This document shows positions 44,027 through 56,828 of a DNA stretch of 64,000 nucleotides, one piece after another. The notes below the pieces were generated by a model. That model made no database searches, was not told the DNA's origin, and saw nothing but the letters and a program-made list of their open reading frames with translations. The stretch's first letter is position 1, and each line of letters starts with the position of its first letter. This stretch comes from Costus lasius (Eukaryota > Streptophyta > Magnoliopsida > Zingiberales > Costaceae), in contig CM050453.2 of assembly GCA_027563935.2 (NCBI GenBank), forward strand, positions 84,728,665-84,792,664. Reading direction: 5' to 3'. Both the position numbers and the translations under genes were made by a program.

Positions 44027-45382
44027 TGATGCATTGTATTTTGGTAGTATTTTTTGATATTATTTTATCTCAAAATAAGACATATTATGGTGCTTTTATG
44101 TAATTTTCAAGCTTATTTACTTGCTTTGTTTGGAATCTTCACTTCTCCTTGTGTTTGTGCAATTTCAGGTAAAATCACCTAATTTTAGAGCTTTTTAGAA
44201 ATCCTAAAGTCATGGCGTGATTCCTTATGAGGAGACGAGGCTGCACATCAAATTTGGGCTCAATCCGAGCTTCTTTGAAAAATACGGCCAGGTGAACACC
44301 GCGAGGTTCACTGGTGCTTTGCTTGGAAGTTCGAAAATTCACAGAACACTCCACAGGCAGGTGAACCCGCGACAGACTCTGTTGACCTTTCTTATGTTTT
44401 TCACTTGATTGGCAGCTCTAAAAAATCAGAAAAATATGAAAAAAATATGTTTTGGAAAGCTAAGAGAGAGAGGTGAATCTTTTGGGTATAAAAGCCCTCT
44501 TTTTTGTGCTATATTTGGAGATCAATTGAGGGACGAAGCGGCTAGGGCGAGTAGACCAGCGACAAGGGCTTCCGGAGAGGATTTTGGGGCGATTTGCGAC
44601 GGATCTTCACCAAACTTGGAGGAAACATTTGTATCATCTTCTCCTACCTCTCCTTAGCCTTTGTTTCTAGTTTTCTTTGTTGATTTGAGAGATTTGTGCG
44701 GATTTGTATGGCTTTTGTAGCGTAAACCTTTAATCGGGACTCGATTGAAGCCCGCTAACTTTATCTATCATATGAATTGAACTTATTTGATATTTTGAGC
44801 TTTATCTGAGCATATTTTACTTAGTTATTCTTATTTGATAATATTGCCTTGATCATGTAGTATTGTGTGTTAGTCGACATGATCCTGACCGAGAGGAGGA
44901 TCGTGTTGGCAGATTCTTTAAGTAGAACTTGCAAACTTCTAACACGAGAGTAGTCAGGATTCGCTCAAGGGTAACATAATCGTTCATAAAACCCAATGGA
45001 TTTACCTAAAACGATCGACCGTGAGAGTAGGAGATTATTTTAGGTAGGTACTAGGTTGTACCGACCGAAAGGGGGCAACTTGCACTTGTGGAGAGATTCC
45101 TTATGCAAAATGATAAACTCATGCATCAACTAAATTTCAGTTTAGATAGATCAGTCAATGTGGTGAATTCCGTAGTTCTGATATCTCTCAATTAGACACC
45201 CTTCATGTTTTTATCGTTGTTTTTCCTATTTTATTTATAGTTGAGTTTGTTAACCTTATTTCTAAAATACCAAAAATTGGATTACTTATCTTCCAATTAT
45301 CAGAATAGTTAGTACTTGACCCAGTTCTCTGTGGGATCGATAATCTTTTATATTAGTTCGATAACACCGTGACCTTGTACTA
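44027..45382 (+). repeat. 3' LTR of E1
   Basis: About 1356 bp, TGATGCATTG at the left. The right end is uncertain by a few bases because similarity to the 5' LTR fades at CCTTGTACTA. TATAAAAG at 44487-44494. The four hairpins and the TCTCTGTGGGA hairpin (about 45326) are kept. Confidence 0.85.
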
Positions 45383-47015
45383 GATTGTACAATCTTAATT
45401 CTATATATCTACCTTGGTTAAAGAGCATAAAGCCGAAGGCTGTGTTTGGCATATGTTTTTCCTTGCTTTTACTTTAGCAGCTTTTGCTGATAACTTGCTA
45501 CATTAAAAATAAGTTGCCCTTTTAACACTTCTATTGAAAGCCTAAAATAGGCACTGCAATATCTACTATAGCAATTACTGTACCAATGCGGAAAGCCGTG
45601 CATAGTAAAAGCGGGTGGGAAAGCTCCACTAAATGGAGCCTAAGTCAGATATATTTAGTGAATAAAATTGATTCATGTTAGTTAATGCTAGAAGGAAAGC
45701 AATGCTGATGTGTGTGTACACACATACATACGTACACATCATAAGATGATTGTTTTAGTATACAATTTATTATGTTTATTTTTTTATTTTAATAAAGAAA
45801 CTAATATTATTATATTTATTTGATAGTTGTGTAACATAAATAATTATAATAATATCTCTAAAATAATATAATTATTCTTAAATATCTCTGCTTAAATATT
45901 ATTGTAGATTCAGATAAGAATAATATACTGAGACTAGCATATATTATAATTGATGATAATAAGTTATGATCATATGACATTTAAGTCAATACATGAGTTA
46001 AGTCAATACATGAGTACACGTAAGAGAATATTATACCAGACAATCACCTCATAAAAATGCTTCATGGATAATTATTATGAGTATTATAAGAATTCTCATA
46101 GTGATAATAATATATGTGATCATTTGACTTGAAGTCATCACAGATTTCTACATGACTAGACTTATACATTGGTATAATCAAAAGTCACTCGTAATTGTAT
46201 GATAAAAAAAACTATAATAATGTCATGAATCATAGATAGAAATATGAGTAATTAAGATATGATTTATCCCTTCCATATAACGTAAGCATAGTATATTGGG
46301 CCTCTTGATCAAGTGAATGTAAAAATGCATAGTCATGTTCAAATGAATGAATATGAGTTATCAATTTCATTCATTATATTAATCTACTTAAAAATCAAAA
46401 AACATAATGATTAAACTCTACAAGTATGATATATTTCATAGCTTGTGTTTAATCTTGACCGTAAAGGGATAAAATTATATAGGAATATTATCACATAATG
46501 ATTATGTTGAATCTCGATATCATTGTAACTTGAGTAATAGTATGTTGCTAGACACTACTCGCTATTTGTAATATTATAACAAGATTATAATATTAATATT
46601 AACATCATAAGAACCTTATTTGTCTCACAATAAGAGTTAATGGAATCACAATCTTGAGAAGTGTTATCAAATGACATGATGATAATAGTGATCACCAAGC
46701 AATAACAGGATTTGGTTTTGAATCACAGATACAATATTTCATTTTTGCATAATCAAATTAAAGATTTTATTTTGAATTTCAAAACAACTCAATATGTCAC
46801 TTGTGTAGAGATAGGCACATAGACTAGGGACATATGGAGAAAGCGTGCAAATTTTGAAAAAGCCAGCGCTTGAAGCCCAACCCTATGTGCCACTCATTCA
46901 AACCCTATGTGCCACTCATTCAAACATATGATATGCCCTCCAATTTTTTTTTAGGCACAATCACATATAAACCCTAAGAATATAAGCCACTCTTCTATAA
47001 AAAAAGGGTGTGATG
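45383..47015. other. AT-rich intergenic sequence, no gene seen
   Basis: No supported coding sequence. Small direct duplications occur: AAGTCAATACATGAGT twice near 45983-46014, and a 23-bp unit (CCCTATGTGCCACTCATTCA core) twice at about 46879-46925. Confidence 0.6.
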
Positions 47016-49830
47016 ATTAATATTTATATGGTGTTTTTAGTACTTCTTTACTTGCTTAACTGAGTCATAATTTGATACATTTGGATTATATTTGGCTTAA
47101 TTATCTATTTTTGTTTGGCATATATAGTTTTTGTATTTTTGTGCAATTTCATAAAAAAGTTCTTAAAATTGGTAGATTTTAAAATATTTGATGCCACGAG
47201 ATGATTCCTATGGAAAAAACAAAGTTATACATCAAAATTTATGCGAATTAGAGCTTCTAAGAGAAGCCACACCCTAGTGTGACTGTTGTCACGGCTATGA
47301 CTACAATCAAACCCAAGCCATGATGCTTGTCAGGCGATGATAGTGTTTGTTCCTGCAATTTTTTTGCTCTATTTTTGATTAATTTTCAAAGATAGACCCT
47401 CAAAACTATAATATGAAGTCCTTTACACATATTAGTGTGTCTAGAGACTCAAAAGAATAGCCACCAAGGGTTTTTGGAAGTGGCTTAAAGGTGGGAGAAG
47501 AAGGCAATAGTGACATCATATTAAGGAAGATAGGAAATAATGTCCAAAGCAAATAGTAGAGGTGATTTTTCATAGGGGAGTAATCAATCTTGTGCTCCAA
47601 CATTTCTCTTATCTTAGTTTATCGCTTATTGATAGTTTTAGTTTTTGAATAATGTATTTTATAGTGTAAACTCATTTGATGGACAAAGGCATAGTTCGTT
47701 TTGTTTTCTTATGAAGTAATACTTTGATACTCTTTATATTAATCTAGTTCTATTGAGAATAATTTAATTATAGTTGTGCTTAATTTACTTGTAATATTCT
47801 GCCCAAGTATTTACATGATTGAAATGTGAATTGCAAAGTCGAAAAGCCTAGAACTGAAGTTGTAAATTAGATCATAAGAGTAGTTCTAACCCGCTTGAAG
47901 CATTACATAATTCATCATAGATTTTAACGGGTCTACTTACATTGGTAAGCAACAAAAGTAGGAAATCAATTTAAATAGATATCATATTGGCCCACTAAAA
48001 GTGGACTATGCACCTTAGGATAAATTCCCTTGAACTCAATTGAACTTCACATAGAAAATGTTAATTTATAATGTCATAAGGATCCAACATAGTGAACCCT
48101 GAAGTCCTAAATTTTATAAAATAGCTTTTATTCTAATATATGCTTTTCACTAATAAAATCTCCTTTATGTGATCTCTCATAATTCTTCACCCACCTCGTT
48201 GATCAGAATTGCAAGTGCACAATTTATCAAAATAATAAAAATATTATTCCCACAAGGACTAAGTTGTCAAACACTAACTAATTATAAGTTCACTAGCTAG
48301 ACATATTAATGTAATTGATGGAGTAGAAATGAAATAAAACTATACTAACAAGGATCTGAAGAGCAAAGACAAATGTAGAAGAGTAAAATATTGTTATGAG
48401 AGATCAAGACATTGGGTTACACCACGTTGGTGTCTTATGAATCAATAAATTTATCCCCTCTATTGCTTATCCACTACATTAAAGGAAATTTATCCGAATA
48501 CATAGATTGTCCCCTTTTAACAGTAACTATCTGAGTTAATCTCCTACTTTCATGGCTTCTCAACTTATGATAGATCTATTATACTCTATGATAAATTTTA
48601 TGATCCCTCGAATAAATTAGATCACTTTCACAATCTAATTTAAAAGTTTGATTAGAGTAGTTCTAAAATTATGATTTACCTCTCAGACCTTCTTGCAATA
48701 TCCAAAGCATACAAACACTTGGCGAGAGTATCACATGTAATTTTAGCATGAATAAAATCAAATTAATGATAATAGAAACCAATAGTAGAAGAAGATCAAT
48801 GTATTTAATCATATAAACACTCAACACGCTATACACTCTCCCTGAAAATGAGTTTACATTGTTGCGTTCATGATTTACACCAAAAAAATCTCTCAAAAAG
48901 TGATTACAATGACAAGATAAATGCAAAAGACATTTAGGATAGAAGGATTGATGACTCCCTTGTGAAAACAGTAAAGAAACGATGATCTTTCACCTCTACA
49001 CGCATCTCCCTCAAGCAAGTCAATGCCTTTGTCACCATTCTCCTAGCCTCCTTCACAAAATCTCACAAAAAAAAAACCCTAAACCCTCCAAAAGTCCCCT
49101 AAACATTAAGGAAACTTCCTTTGATGTTTCCCTATCTTTTCTTCTTAAAATGAGCTAAAACGAAATGACAAAGGGAAAGAAATTGTGTCAGATAGACAAA
49201 ATCATGGTTGTGATTGGGATCATGGCTTGGCCTTGATCATTTCTTTGCCTTTATGTGAAATGCATCAGAGGGTGTTATCGCTGTGATCATTGTCACTAGC
49301 TGGCCATGATTCATACTATATAAATTTTTGCATCTTCGGGTCAAATATCTTCATAGCCATGATTATTATCACTACCTAGCCATAATTCTCTCTGGACTCA
49401 TCCATAGATCATAGTTGTGATCACCATCATCAACTAGCTATAATTCTCTTTGGAGGCTCTGATTCACATAAATTTTGATTGGTAGCTTTGACTTGTCATC
49501 AAAGATCATCTCATAGCTTCAAATCTTTTAAAATCTATCACACTTTAGCATTCTTTCATGAAATTTCACATAAATAAGGAAACTTGCATATTTCAAATAA
49601 TTACAAGTAATTAAGTCTAATAAGATGTAAAAGTGATGAAGTAGCATTTAATTTGAGAGTTAAAACATACTGAAAATCCTATATAATTAGAAGACATCAC
49701 TCGTCTAAAATTGGTCTATCTAGCTAATGAAATTGGAGTTAGTCGATACTTGATAACTTGGTCTTTATGAGATTGAGACTTTTTTTTATTACTTTTATAA
49801 AACTATTCACATGTGTTACACGTCAGGTAT
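47016..49830 (+). repeat. Old E1-like LTR interrupted by an E2-like LTR
   Basis: Scattered but ordered similarity to the E1 LTR: GGTGTTTTTAGTA near 47030, a CACGAGATGATTCCTA block near 47195, GAGTAGTTCTAA near 47880, GTGAACCCTGAAGTCCTA near 48090. After a gap the E1 LTR tail resumes (TTGGAGTTAGTCGATACTTGA near 49733, then ATTACTTTTATAA). The gap (48198-about 49700) is a degraded LTR of the E2 type. No primer site follows, so it may be a solo or 3' LTR. Confidence 0.5.
48198..49700 (-). repeat. Old E2-like LTR nested in the E1-like LTR
   Basis: Opens with GCAAGTGCACAATTTATCAA and AATAATAAAAATATTATTCC, matching the E2 LTR edge (GCAAGTGCACGGATTTATCG). Later CACCACGTTGG and the TCCTACTTTCATGG hairpin-loop remnant follow in the same order. 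Heavily diverged. Confidence 0.5.
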
Positions 49831-50598
49831 CATCATGCTCAGTGTGGATGATGTGAATAAAAGCTTTCTTCATGCCTCTCCTCCTCCTTAGTCACCCTTT
49901 CTTCTCTTGCAACATTGCTTTGTTTTTGCTATCACCACCCTTTTTATATATGAGACGAGTAGAAGTAAGCATCTAGCTCTAGACGCTAACACTATAGAAT
50001 AACCATGGAGATTACATCTGATCATGTGTGGATAGCATGGAAATGAGGCGCCACTTTCTCTCACTACAAAGATTCATTCTTGTGACACTAAAAAATTATA
50101 ATTTTGAACTACAAATTAGCATCTCTTTTGCTAGCAGTGCATCCACGACCCGAAGGTATACAAAGGGAATAGGTACATGGGGAAAATATTTGAAAGAATA
50201 AAATTTATTTAGTAGGAGCAAATCAAAATTTATATATGTATAATATTATAAATATGTATATATATTTAATTAATTTGAAGAAGTGAGTATTGGCAAATAC
50301 ATTTGCCCCCACTCATCTCCACGTGGCTCTTTCTTTCACATGGATCTTTGTTCAAGAATAAAAAAAAATATTTGTCATTATATTGTATTATATTCATTCT
50401 CCAATAGGCTATTTATCAATAAGCACCATAATCTTTGTGTTCATATAACTTTTGCTTCTGTATCTGCAATAATGTCCATAAAGCCCCACTAATCAAGCAA
50501 TACATTCAAACACATCCCCACCCCTCCAAGTTCCATGTGCTTGTTCTCCTATAGCCACAATATGCAATCATGAACCAAAGGCAACAAGGGGAGTATGC
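49831..50598. other. Unassigned AT-rich sequence
   Basis: No coding sequence or repeat boundary recognised. The frame at 50283-50492 lacks any family feature. Confidence 0.5.
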
Positions 50599-51476
50599 TG
50601 TTAGTGAATTGCGGGTGAAGCTTTAAAAATTGACAACAAAAATGCAGCAGAAAAACCCAAAACCAATTCTCTACTAAAGGACACATGCGAGAACTTAAGA
50701 ATAAAATAATGCATTTAAAGCATTAACCTTGAAATATGCATTACCCTTGAAATATGCCGACTAATGATGGTGTAGGCACACAAGTGTGCACCTTCTACCA
50801 GTATTTATACAGTGACCACCTTGAGATCATTCTACTCTATTCTTGGTGATAACCTCTGGAGAAGGGATCAAACTTTGAAAAGGTTCTCTTCCATCTTAAA
50901 GCTTAAGATAACAAGAGAAGAAGAGGGAGAGAAGAGCGGTGACTATAAAAGAGTTTGTGCGGCTATGGTTTGGTGCATATGATGTCTGTATCTAGAACCC
51001 TAGCTGCTTATTTATAATAAGCAGTTAACTAGTGCCCCTCCTTTATTGAACCAGCTACCCAGAGTAGCAAGATGCCTTGGTCTAGGCGTTGTCAATGCCT
51101 AGTCTAGCTGTTGTCCACTATAGGTGCTAAGCACCTGTCGACCTACATCATGCGCTTGTCACTTCCCTGATTGAGAGCCAAAGCTCATTGTTGCAATCCA
51201 TATGATCATGATCAAACACTTAGCTATGATTAAGCACTTAGCTATGATCATCTTGCAAATCAATTAATATGAATGATCAAATTCAATAATCATGATCTTA
51301 TTCTGATTTGGATCCATCCAACCTTCAAATAGACTCAAATCAAAATATGATCTAATCTAAGGCTATCAGATTAAATTATGATCTCAAGTGTCTGTATATG
51401 CGACCTCATAGGTTCCATATGATGTTGGTAGTGATGATCACATGAGAGATCATCATAAGTAATGAAATATCTAACA
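50599..51476 (-). repeat. Possible solo LTR, - strand
   Basis: 878 bp with inverted ends TGTTAG...CTAACA. On the - strand a TATA-like TTATAAATAAG lies near 51013-51023, followed after about 70-100 bases by a CT-rich leader (CTCTTCTCTCCCTCTTCTTC). No target duplication was found and no coding partner lies on either side. Its assignment to a Ty1/copia LTR is a guess from size and ends. Confidence 0.4.
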
Positions 51477-53765
51477 ACACATTATTGTTATTTAAGTCAT
51501 AAAAAATATGTCATTAGTCGATATCCCCTAGCTAGCAATAAAATCTCTATGCAATATGATTCATTTGTTATTTGATATTTAGATTGGACAAGCGTGTCAC
51601 ACTTGCTTATTCTAATTAAGTGAGCATGACATAAGTAGGAGAACACAGTCTCTTGAGTATAGTCATATACTCTCAATCATATTTCTATAAAAGGGCCCAT
51701 GGATAACATACTTTCCTAAAAAAGGTGTAAATCATCTATTGGCCACTTGTAGCACGTATGGTCATTTTAATATTTGATAGTACCAAAAGTGAAAAAAGGT
51801 TACTAAATATCTTAAATTATGGTAGTAGATAATAGTAGTTAAAAAAGGTCAAAGAGGCCCTAATTATATTTATTTATTTGCTTTTGAGTATATTTGCTCA
51901 AATTGACTATATTTTTCTTATTTCTAGGTGAGCATTGTTTTTTTTTCTGTGTCCTATTAAAAACTAGTTACGCAACTCAGCCATGGTGATGCTTATTTTA
52001 TAATGAGCAATGAAGAATCCCCTCTATCCTAGATCGCATTACCTTTGACTAATGTCATGGGTAAAAATGAATAAGCACATTAAAATAACTCAACATGCTG
52101 AAGTCCACAATGACAAATCCTAACCACTTATTCAACATGGAGGCACGTCAACTTTGGATCAATAAGATACTTAAAGTTAAGCAATCTTTAGAATTATAGA
52201 GCACAAACTATGAAATAATTTGAATTCTGTCATATACGCTCAAAGCTAATACTTGGATTTTTATACACATTATCATTTGTATATACTCCTATTTCCTAGC
52301 CATGTAATAGTTGAACACTTGATTCCTAGAGCTTAGGTGATATAACGTAAGTTGAACTATGATTGACACTAGTAACATGCCTTACACCTAGAGATAAGGT
52401 GATATAACTTATATCATCTTGTTAATCATTAATAGCTAAGTATCCAAACCCTTGAATTTGTTGGTTGCACAACAGGGTTACCCCAAATTGACAAAAGTGA
52501 AAATGCATCAATGTGAAAACTCATTAGATCAAACTTAAAAGTTCAGATACTCTTTTTGTACAAATAGGTGATGGACACCACAGTACTCTTATAATAGAAT
52601 AATAATTACACAAAGCAGATGCAAAAGAAATATTAATTAATTAAATTAAGGTCCGCCACAAGATGACGATGTAGCTTATATAATATACAAAGAAAGAAAA
52701 AAATATATGAAAGGAAGCAAATAAATAAATAAAATTAAGCACACTTTAGCACTTCAATAGTTCCAACTTTCTAATCCTCATCGGTCATGGGTTACAACTC
52801 ATGTGAGAAGCTATTTTTGAAAGTTGGCTATGTATTCATAGTCTCCCTTAATTGTCAATTGGTTGAGAGGGGGCAAGAGTATCCTGATTGAGCATGAGGT
52901 TAGGGTTGACATGAAAGACTTGATGATTATAATAAATCTAGTAGCTAAACTCAAAAATTAGAGGAACCCTCTCTCATTGGGCATGCCTTTGAAGAGGTCT
53001 CCAAGCATAGTATTGTCACTAGGGAAGTTTAGTTGCCTTATAACTTAATCATTTTCAACTGGCTATTCCTTCTCCATGGAAACCATCTTGAGCACCTATA
53101 TCTTCTTTCCCGAGCACTCCTCCACTTCACCTGCTAAATTCTTCGTAGCAATTGCTCAATCCAAGATTGCAACTAGGTCCTTGTCCACTTAGGATGTCTT
53201 GGATGCAACTCAATGGTACAAATGCATTAGATAGCGTGGTACTATCAGACTTAGCACCTTGTCCCTCAAGGACACATTATTCAGGAGCCTTGAGGGAGAA
53301 TTAAGTAGGCTAACTCATGTGTGAGGATGATACCTAGCTTGCTATAGATTTTTTATTGATGTTCTATAGATTTTATATAGTCATATTACCTCTAAAGTAC
53401 TATGGAATAGCAGGGGATCTTGCCCCTGTTCAAATCTTAGCTTGCTATAGATTTTATATTGATGTAGCTCGCATGGCCATATAACACTCCTTGAAGAGGT
53501 CCCTGCCAAACCTTAGCTGTTGTTAGGAGATATTCATTGCAGGAGATAAGCTTGGGAACAAAGTGGACTCCTTCCACTGTTCTCAAAACTATTATTTGCT
53601 TTCTAGCTTAGGCCTCTCGCGCTTCAAAGTTTAAGGGAGCTCACTTTGCCTATTCTAACTTGGCTAGAGAGAACCAACACATCTAGGGTGTAGCGTCCTC
53701 ACAGATTATGAATCGGTGACCTTTTTTAAAAAAAAATGTGAAAGCTCTTTTCCCCTCCAAAAATT
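51477..53765. other. Unassigned intergenic sequence
   Basis: No gene seen. A local duplication is visible: AGCTTGCTATAGATTTT at about 53337 and again near 53440, both followed by ATTGATGT. Text near 52900-53300 has a coding-like composition but is full of stops in all frames checked. Confidence 0.5.
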
Positions 53766-55985
53766 TTTAAATTATATAGTGATTTTAATATTATCTTACT
53801 GTTAAATTAATCTATAATTTATTGTTTTATATTATTTTTAGCTTCAATATTTTTATTTATTTAGAATATATAATTTTTATGTTTTTAATTTTATATAAAA
53901 AGCCCTAAAAATTAATGAATTTTGAAAGGTTTAATGTCATGAAATAATTCTACAAGACACCAAATTTTAAGCAAATTAGAGACCTGTGATTTTCATTGCC
54001 CGTGGCCATGTTTAACAGGTCACGCTTGTGATGAGATCTTCGCAAGTGTTTGCCAAGGCTATTTTTAGCATCATTCCACCACATTTTTGAGGATTTTTGA
54101 AAGGGAAGAGGGCCAGATCGAGGGGGAAAGAATTCCTAATAATAAATAGGAGAAAAAGAGGCGTATTTGAGGAGGCAAAGGCTACTAAAGTATGGTGTAG
54201 CCACAAGTGTACAATTTTATTAATATAATAAAATAAAATTATTTTCATCAGGATTTGGCGGTCAATTACCGATTACATGTTTAATTTATAGCTAAATGAT
54301 TTGAAAGATGTTTTAATTGAAAACTTCATGAAGAATTGAAAACAAAAGCTAGGGTCGAGTCGAAAATTATAAGGAGAAATTCAGGACTAGAGTTTCACCA
54401 CATTAATGATCTAAAATTTAAATAAAATAAATCTAAGTAAAGAAAATCAATGCATCAAAAGAGATTCATTCATAACAATTCCCTACTTTCGTGGCAAATA
54501 TCGTAATTAAGCCCCTCATTCTATGACAAATTATAAAAATCCTTAGAGTGAATTCAACCTACTCTCGTGATTGAAAACACAAGTTTGAAAAAAATAGTCC
54601 TCACATTGTGATTTACCACTCAATTCATCTCGCGGCGTCTGAAATACATAAACACTTAGCAAAGAGAAAGATATACAAAGTAAAACGCAATTCTGATCAA
54701 ATTGACACACAAAAATTCTTAAACAAAGATAGATTTTATAGTTCAATTCATATAATCATCAACGGGCTACACCTGAGTCCCGAAATAAGAATTTAAACTA
54801 GCATGTTTATTATGAACAACATGTAACATTTCTATTTTCACATGAAAAACTTAAATAAATCATAAGAAAATACTAAGAGATCAAGAGTCACTCTTCTCTT
54901 CGATCTAGAGATGAAGATCAAACGAATTCTTTTTCTCTTCGCGTGATCCCTACTTTAGAAATCCCCCAAAACTCTATTTTATGCCCTAGCCGCTGCCTCT
55001 GCCAAAGTTAGTCCAAAAGGTCCCTTAATTCGATCCAACATATTTCCTTATATAGTTCAGTCTCTCCGGAACCCTTTTTAGAAGGTTCTTCTCATATTTC
55101 ACTAAGTTTTGACTCGATTTGAGACCGAATCAAGTGAAAATACGAGTTTAGCGGCAATATTCATAGTCCGTGAGTGGACTCATGGGTGCGTCTTAGAGCA
55201 TCTCGGCTCATATTTCTTTTTTCTAGCTCTCGAGTCTACTTTTGTATAACGAGATATTCACAGTCCGTGAGTGGACTCATGGCCATGTCCGTGAACATTT
55301 TGGCGTACATCTTTGTTTTGGGTGCATAAATCAGGCTTCTGTGTAGCAACGTGTTCACAGTCTGTGAGTGGACTCACGACTCAGTGAATATTTCACTTAG
55401 TGAATATTTCACTTGTAATTCCGTTTTGCTTCAAATTTAACGTATAGTCTTGTCTTTTTATCAAAAACTATCTAGTGACATCAAAACTCATTAAATCCTT
55501 CAATTTTGAGTGAAAACATCTATATTTATAAAAAATCAAGAAAAGTGAAGATTCTATATAATATAAGAAAAAAAATTATAAAATAGTATAAAATCCTATA
55601 AACTCATTAAAATGTTGCCGCCAAGGGCAGCAATGACTTCCACCTAGAGCAAGTGATTTGGAGCTCAATTATATGAGGAATCAACACCCAATTACACCAA
55701 AAAGAAGTGGAAGAAGGAGGAGAAGTGAGGTAATCGATTAAATCCAAGTTCTAAAAGGAATTTTGGGTGAAATCGAGAGTACCCCAATCTCAAATGCCAA
55801 TAAGAGCAACAGATGGTGGCTGTGTAAAGAACATAATCTCCACCTGTGAACATAGTCACTGCCCATGAACAACAAATTGCACGGAAAATTTCAAGTGATT
55901 TTGGTAGTGATTTTTCCATGGGGAGTTGTCAATTAACTTATTTTAATATTGTTCATAATTTATAAACAGTTTGTGCATGATTAAG
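53766..55985 (+). repeat. Second old E1-like LTR interrupted by an E2-like LTR
   Basis: E1 LTR-like words in order: TTTAGAATATATAATTTTTATG near 53870, AAGCCCTAAAAATTAATGAATT near 53900 (split cue), and a CATGAAATAATTCTAC block near 53940; resuming at 55611 with GGCAGCAATGACTTCC and GGAGGAGAAGTGAGG. The insert (54190-55610) is of the E2 type. It is truncated on the right by the next element. Confidence 0.5.
54190..55610 (-). repeat. Old E2-like LTR nested in the second E1-like LTR
   Basis: Matches the E2 LTR in order: CCACAAGTGTACAATTTTAT, GGATTTGGCGGTCAATTACC (54251), CCTACTCTCGTGATTGAAAA (54549, a hairpin with a TTCAA/TTGAA stem kept), ATCAACGGGCTACACC (54759) and CAGTCCGTGAGTGGACTC (three times, 55160-55370). 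Confidence 0.6.
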
Positions 55986-55989
55986 ATAA

Positions 55990-56828
55990 GATTTGTAGCT
56001 TAAACATATTTTTATAATATGGGGAGTATGTTAGCAGACTTTAAAACTGCTATTCTGAGGATAAAATGTGGAGAGTTAGCAGAATCTAAAACTACTATTC
56101 GTGGATTAAATGTGGAAGAGTTAGCAGACTTCAAAACTACTATCTAAGGAAAAGTTAGCAAACTTTAAAAAAATTGCTATTTAAGGAAGAGTTAGAAGAC
56201 TCTAACACTGCTATTTGTGGATAGGTCAAAGAGGACGAGTTAGCAGACTCTAAAACTACTATTTGGGCAAAAAGAGATAACGATGTCCAACTAAAACAAA
56301 AGAGATATCTCTTCTTGGTTCAACTGAGCCAACTTCGCATAAGGGGACGCCTTTATGTGAGGAAAGCTTGGGAGAACGGCAAGGAAAATCCTTGCAATCA
56401 GTCCAAGCTGAGTTTCTCGTCATAAGGGGACGCCTTTATGAGGGGAAGACTTAGGGGGCAAATCATAAATTGGAGCGAGCTAAGTTACTCTCTGATGGGG
56501 TGGTATGGGACACTTTCAAAGGAGATAAGACTTAGGCGCGACCAAGTTGGACGACTTGAAGTGAGAATCAATTAAAAGACAATTGACCGCGTCTAAAATG
56601 ATAAATTTGGAGATGTAGGTCCGGACCGCACAGAATTTGAGTAACTCGAGTGCGACAACTCTCCAAGACGGAATACAAATGATTTTCCAATATAAGAAAA
56701 CGATTCTCACGAGGATTCAAGTGATCGGGTTCGAAACCTCCCCTACGATATGAGTGGAAATTGTGAATTCGAGCTAAATCTCACAATAAGATTTGTCGAG
56801 AACGACGAACGACTTAGGAGGGGGAGAA
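55990..56828 (+). mobile_element. 3' end of another LTR element (before its LTR)
   Basis: Noncoding stretch ending in the purine-rich tract GGAGGGGGAGAA, directly followed by an LTR start (TGTTAGG). It includes a six-unit tandem repeat (56029-56280) and two copies of CATAAGGGGACGCCTTTATG (about 56338 and 56420). No pol is seen; the element's 5' part is lost. Confidence 0.55.
56029..56280 (+). repeat. Tandem repeat, six units of 34-51 bp
   Basis: Core GTTAGCAGACTYTAAAACTR followed by CTATTYGNGG recurs at 56029, 56079, 56120, 56154, 56188 and 56239, with spacers that vary in length. Confidence 0.75.

Larger units (their letters stand above)
20848..45382 (+). mobile_element. Element E1: gag-only Ty3/gypsy-type LTR element (host of E2)
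   Basis: Outer element of the second stack: 5' LTR, primer site, gag, then E2 inserted at CCTAA (23532-23536 and 41473-41477), the rest of gag, about 1.9 kb noncoding, then 3' LTR. Without the insert it would be about 6.6 kb. The gag text continues across the insertion (VSPQKPN before, NLESLLETL after) and matches the uninterrupted E2 gag (PQKSNLETLL), which confirms the join. No RT, RNase H or integrase is seen, so it resembles the non-autonomous gag-only class. No clear target duplication of E1 itself; its 5' flank is a TA microsatellite. Confidence 0.85.

Noticed and set aside
50599..51476. Confirmed solo LTR
   Set aside because: Ends and TATA are suggestive, but no target duplication or second copy is in the window, so it is kept only as possible.
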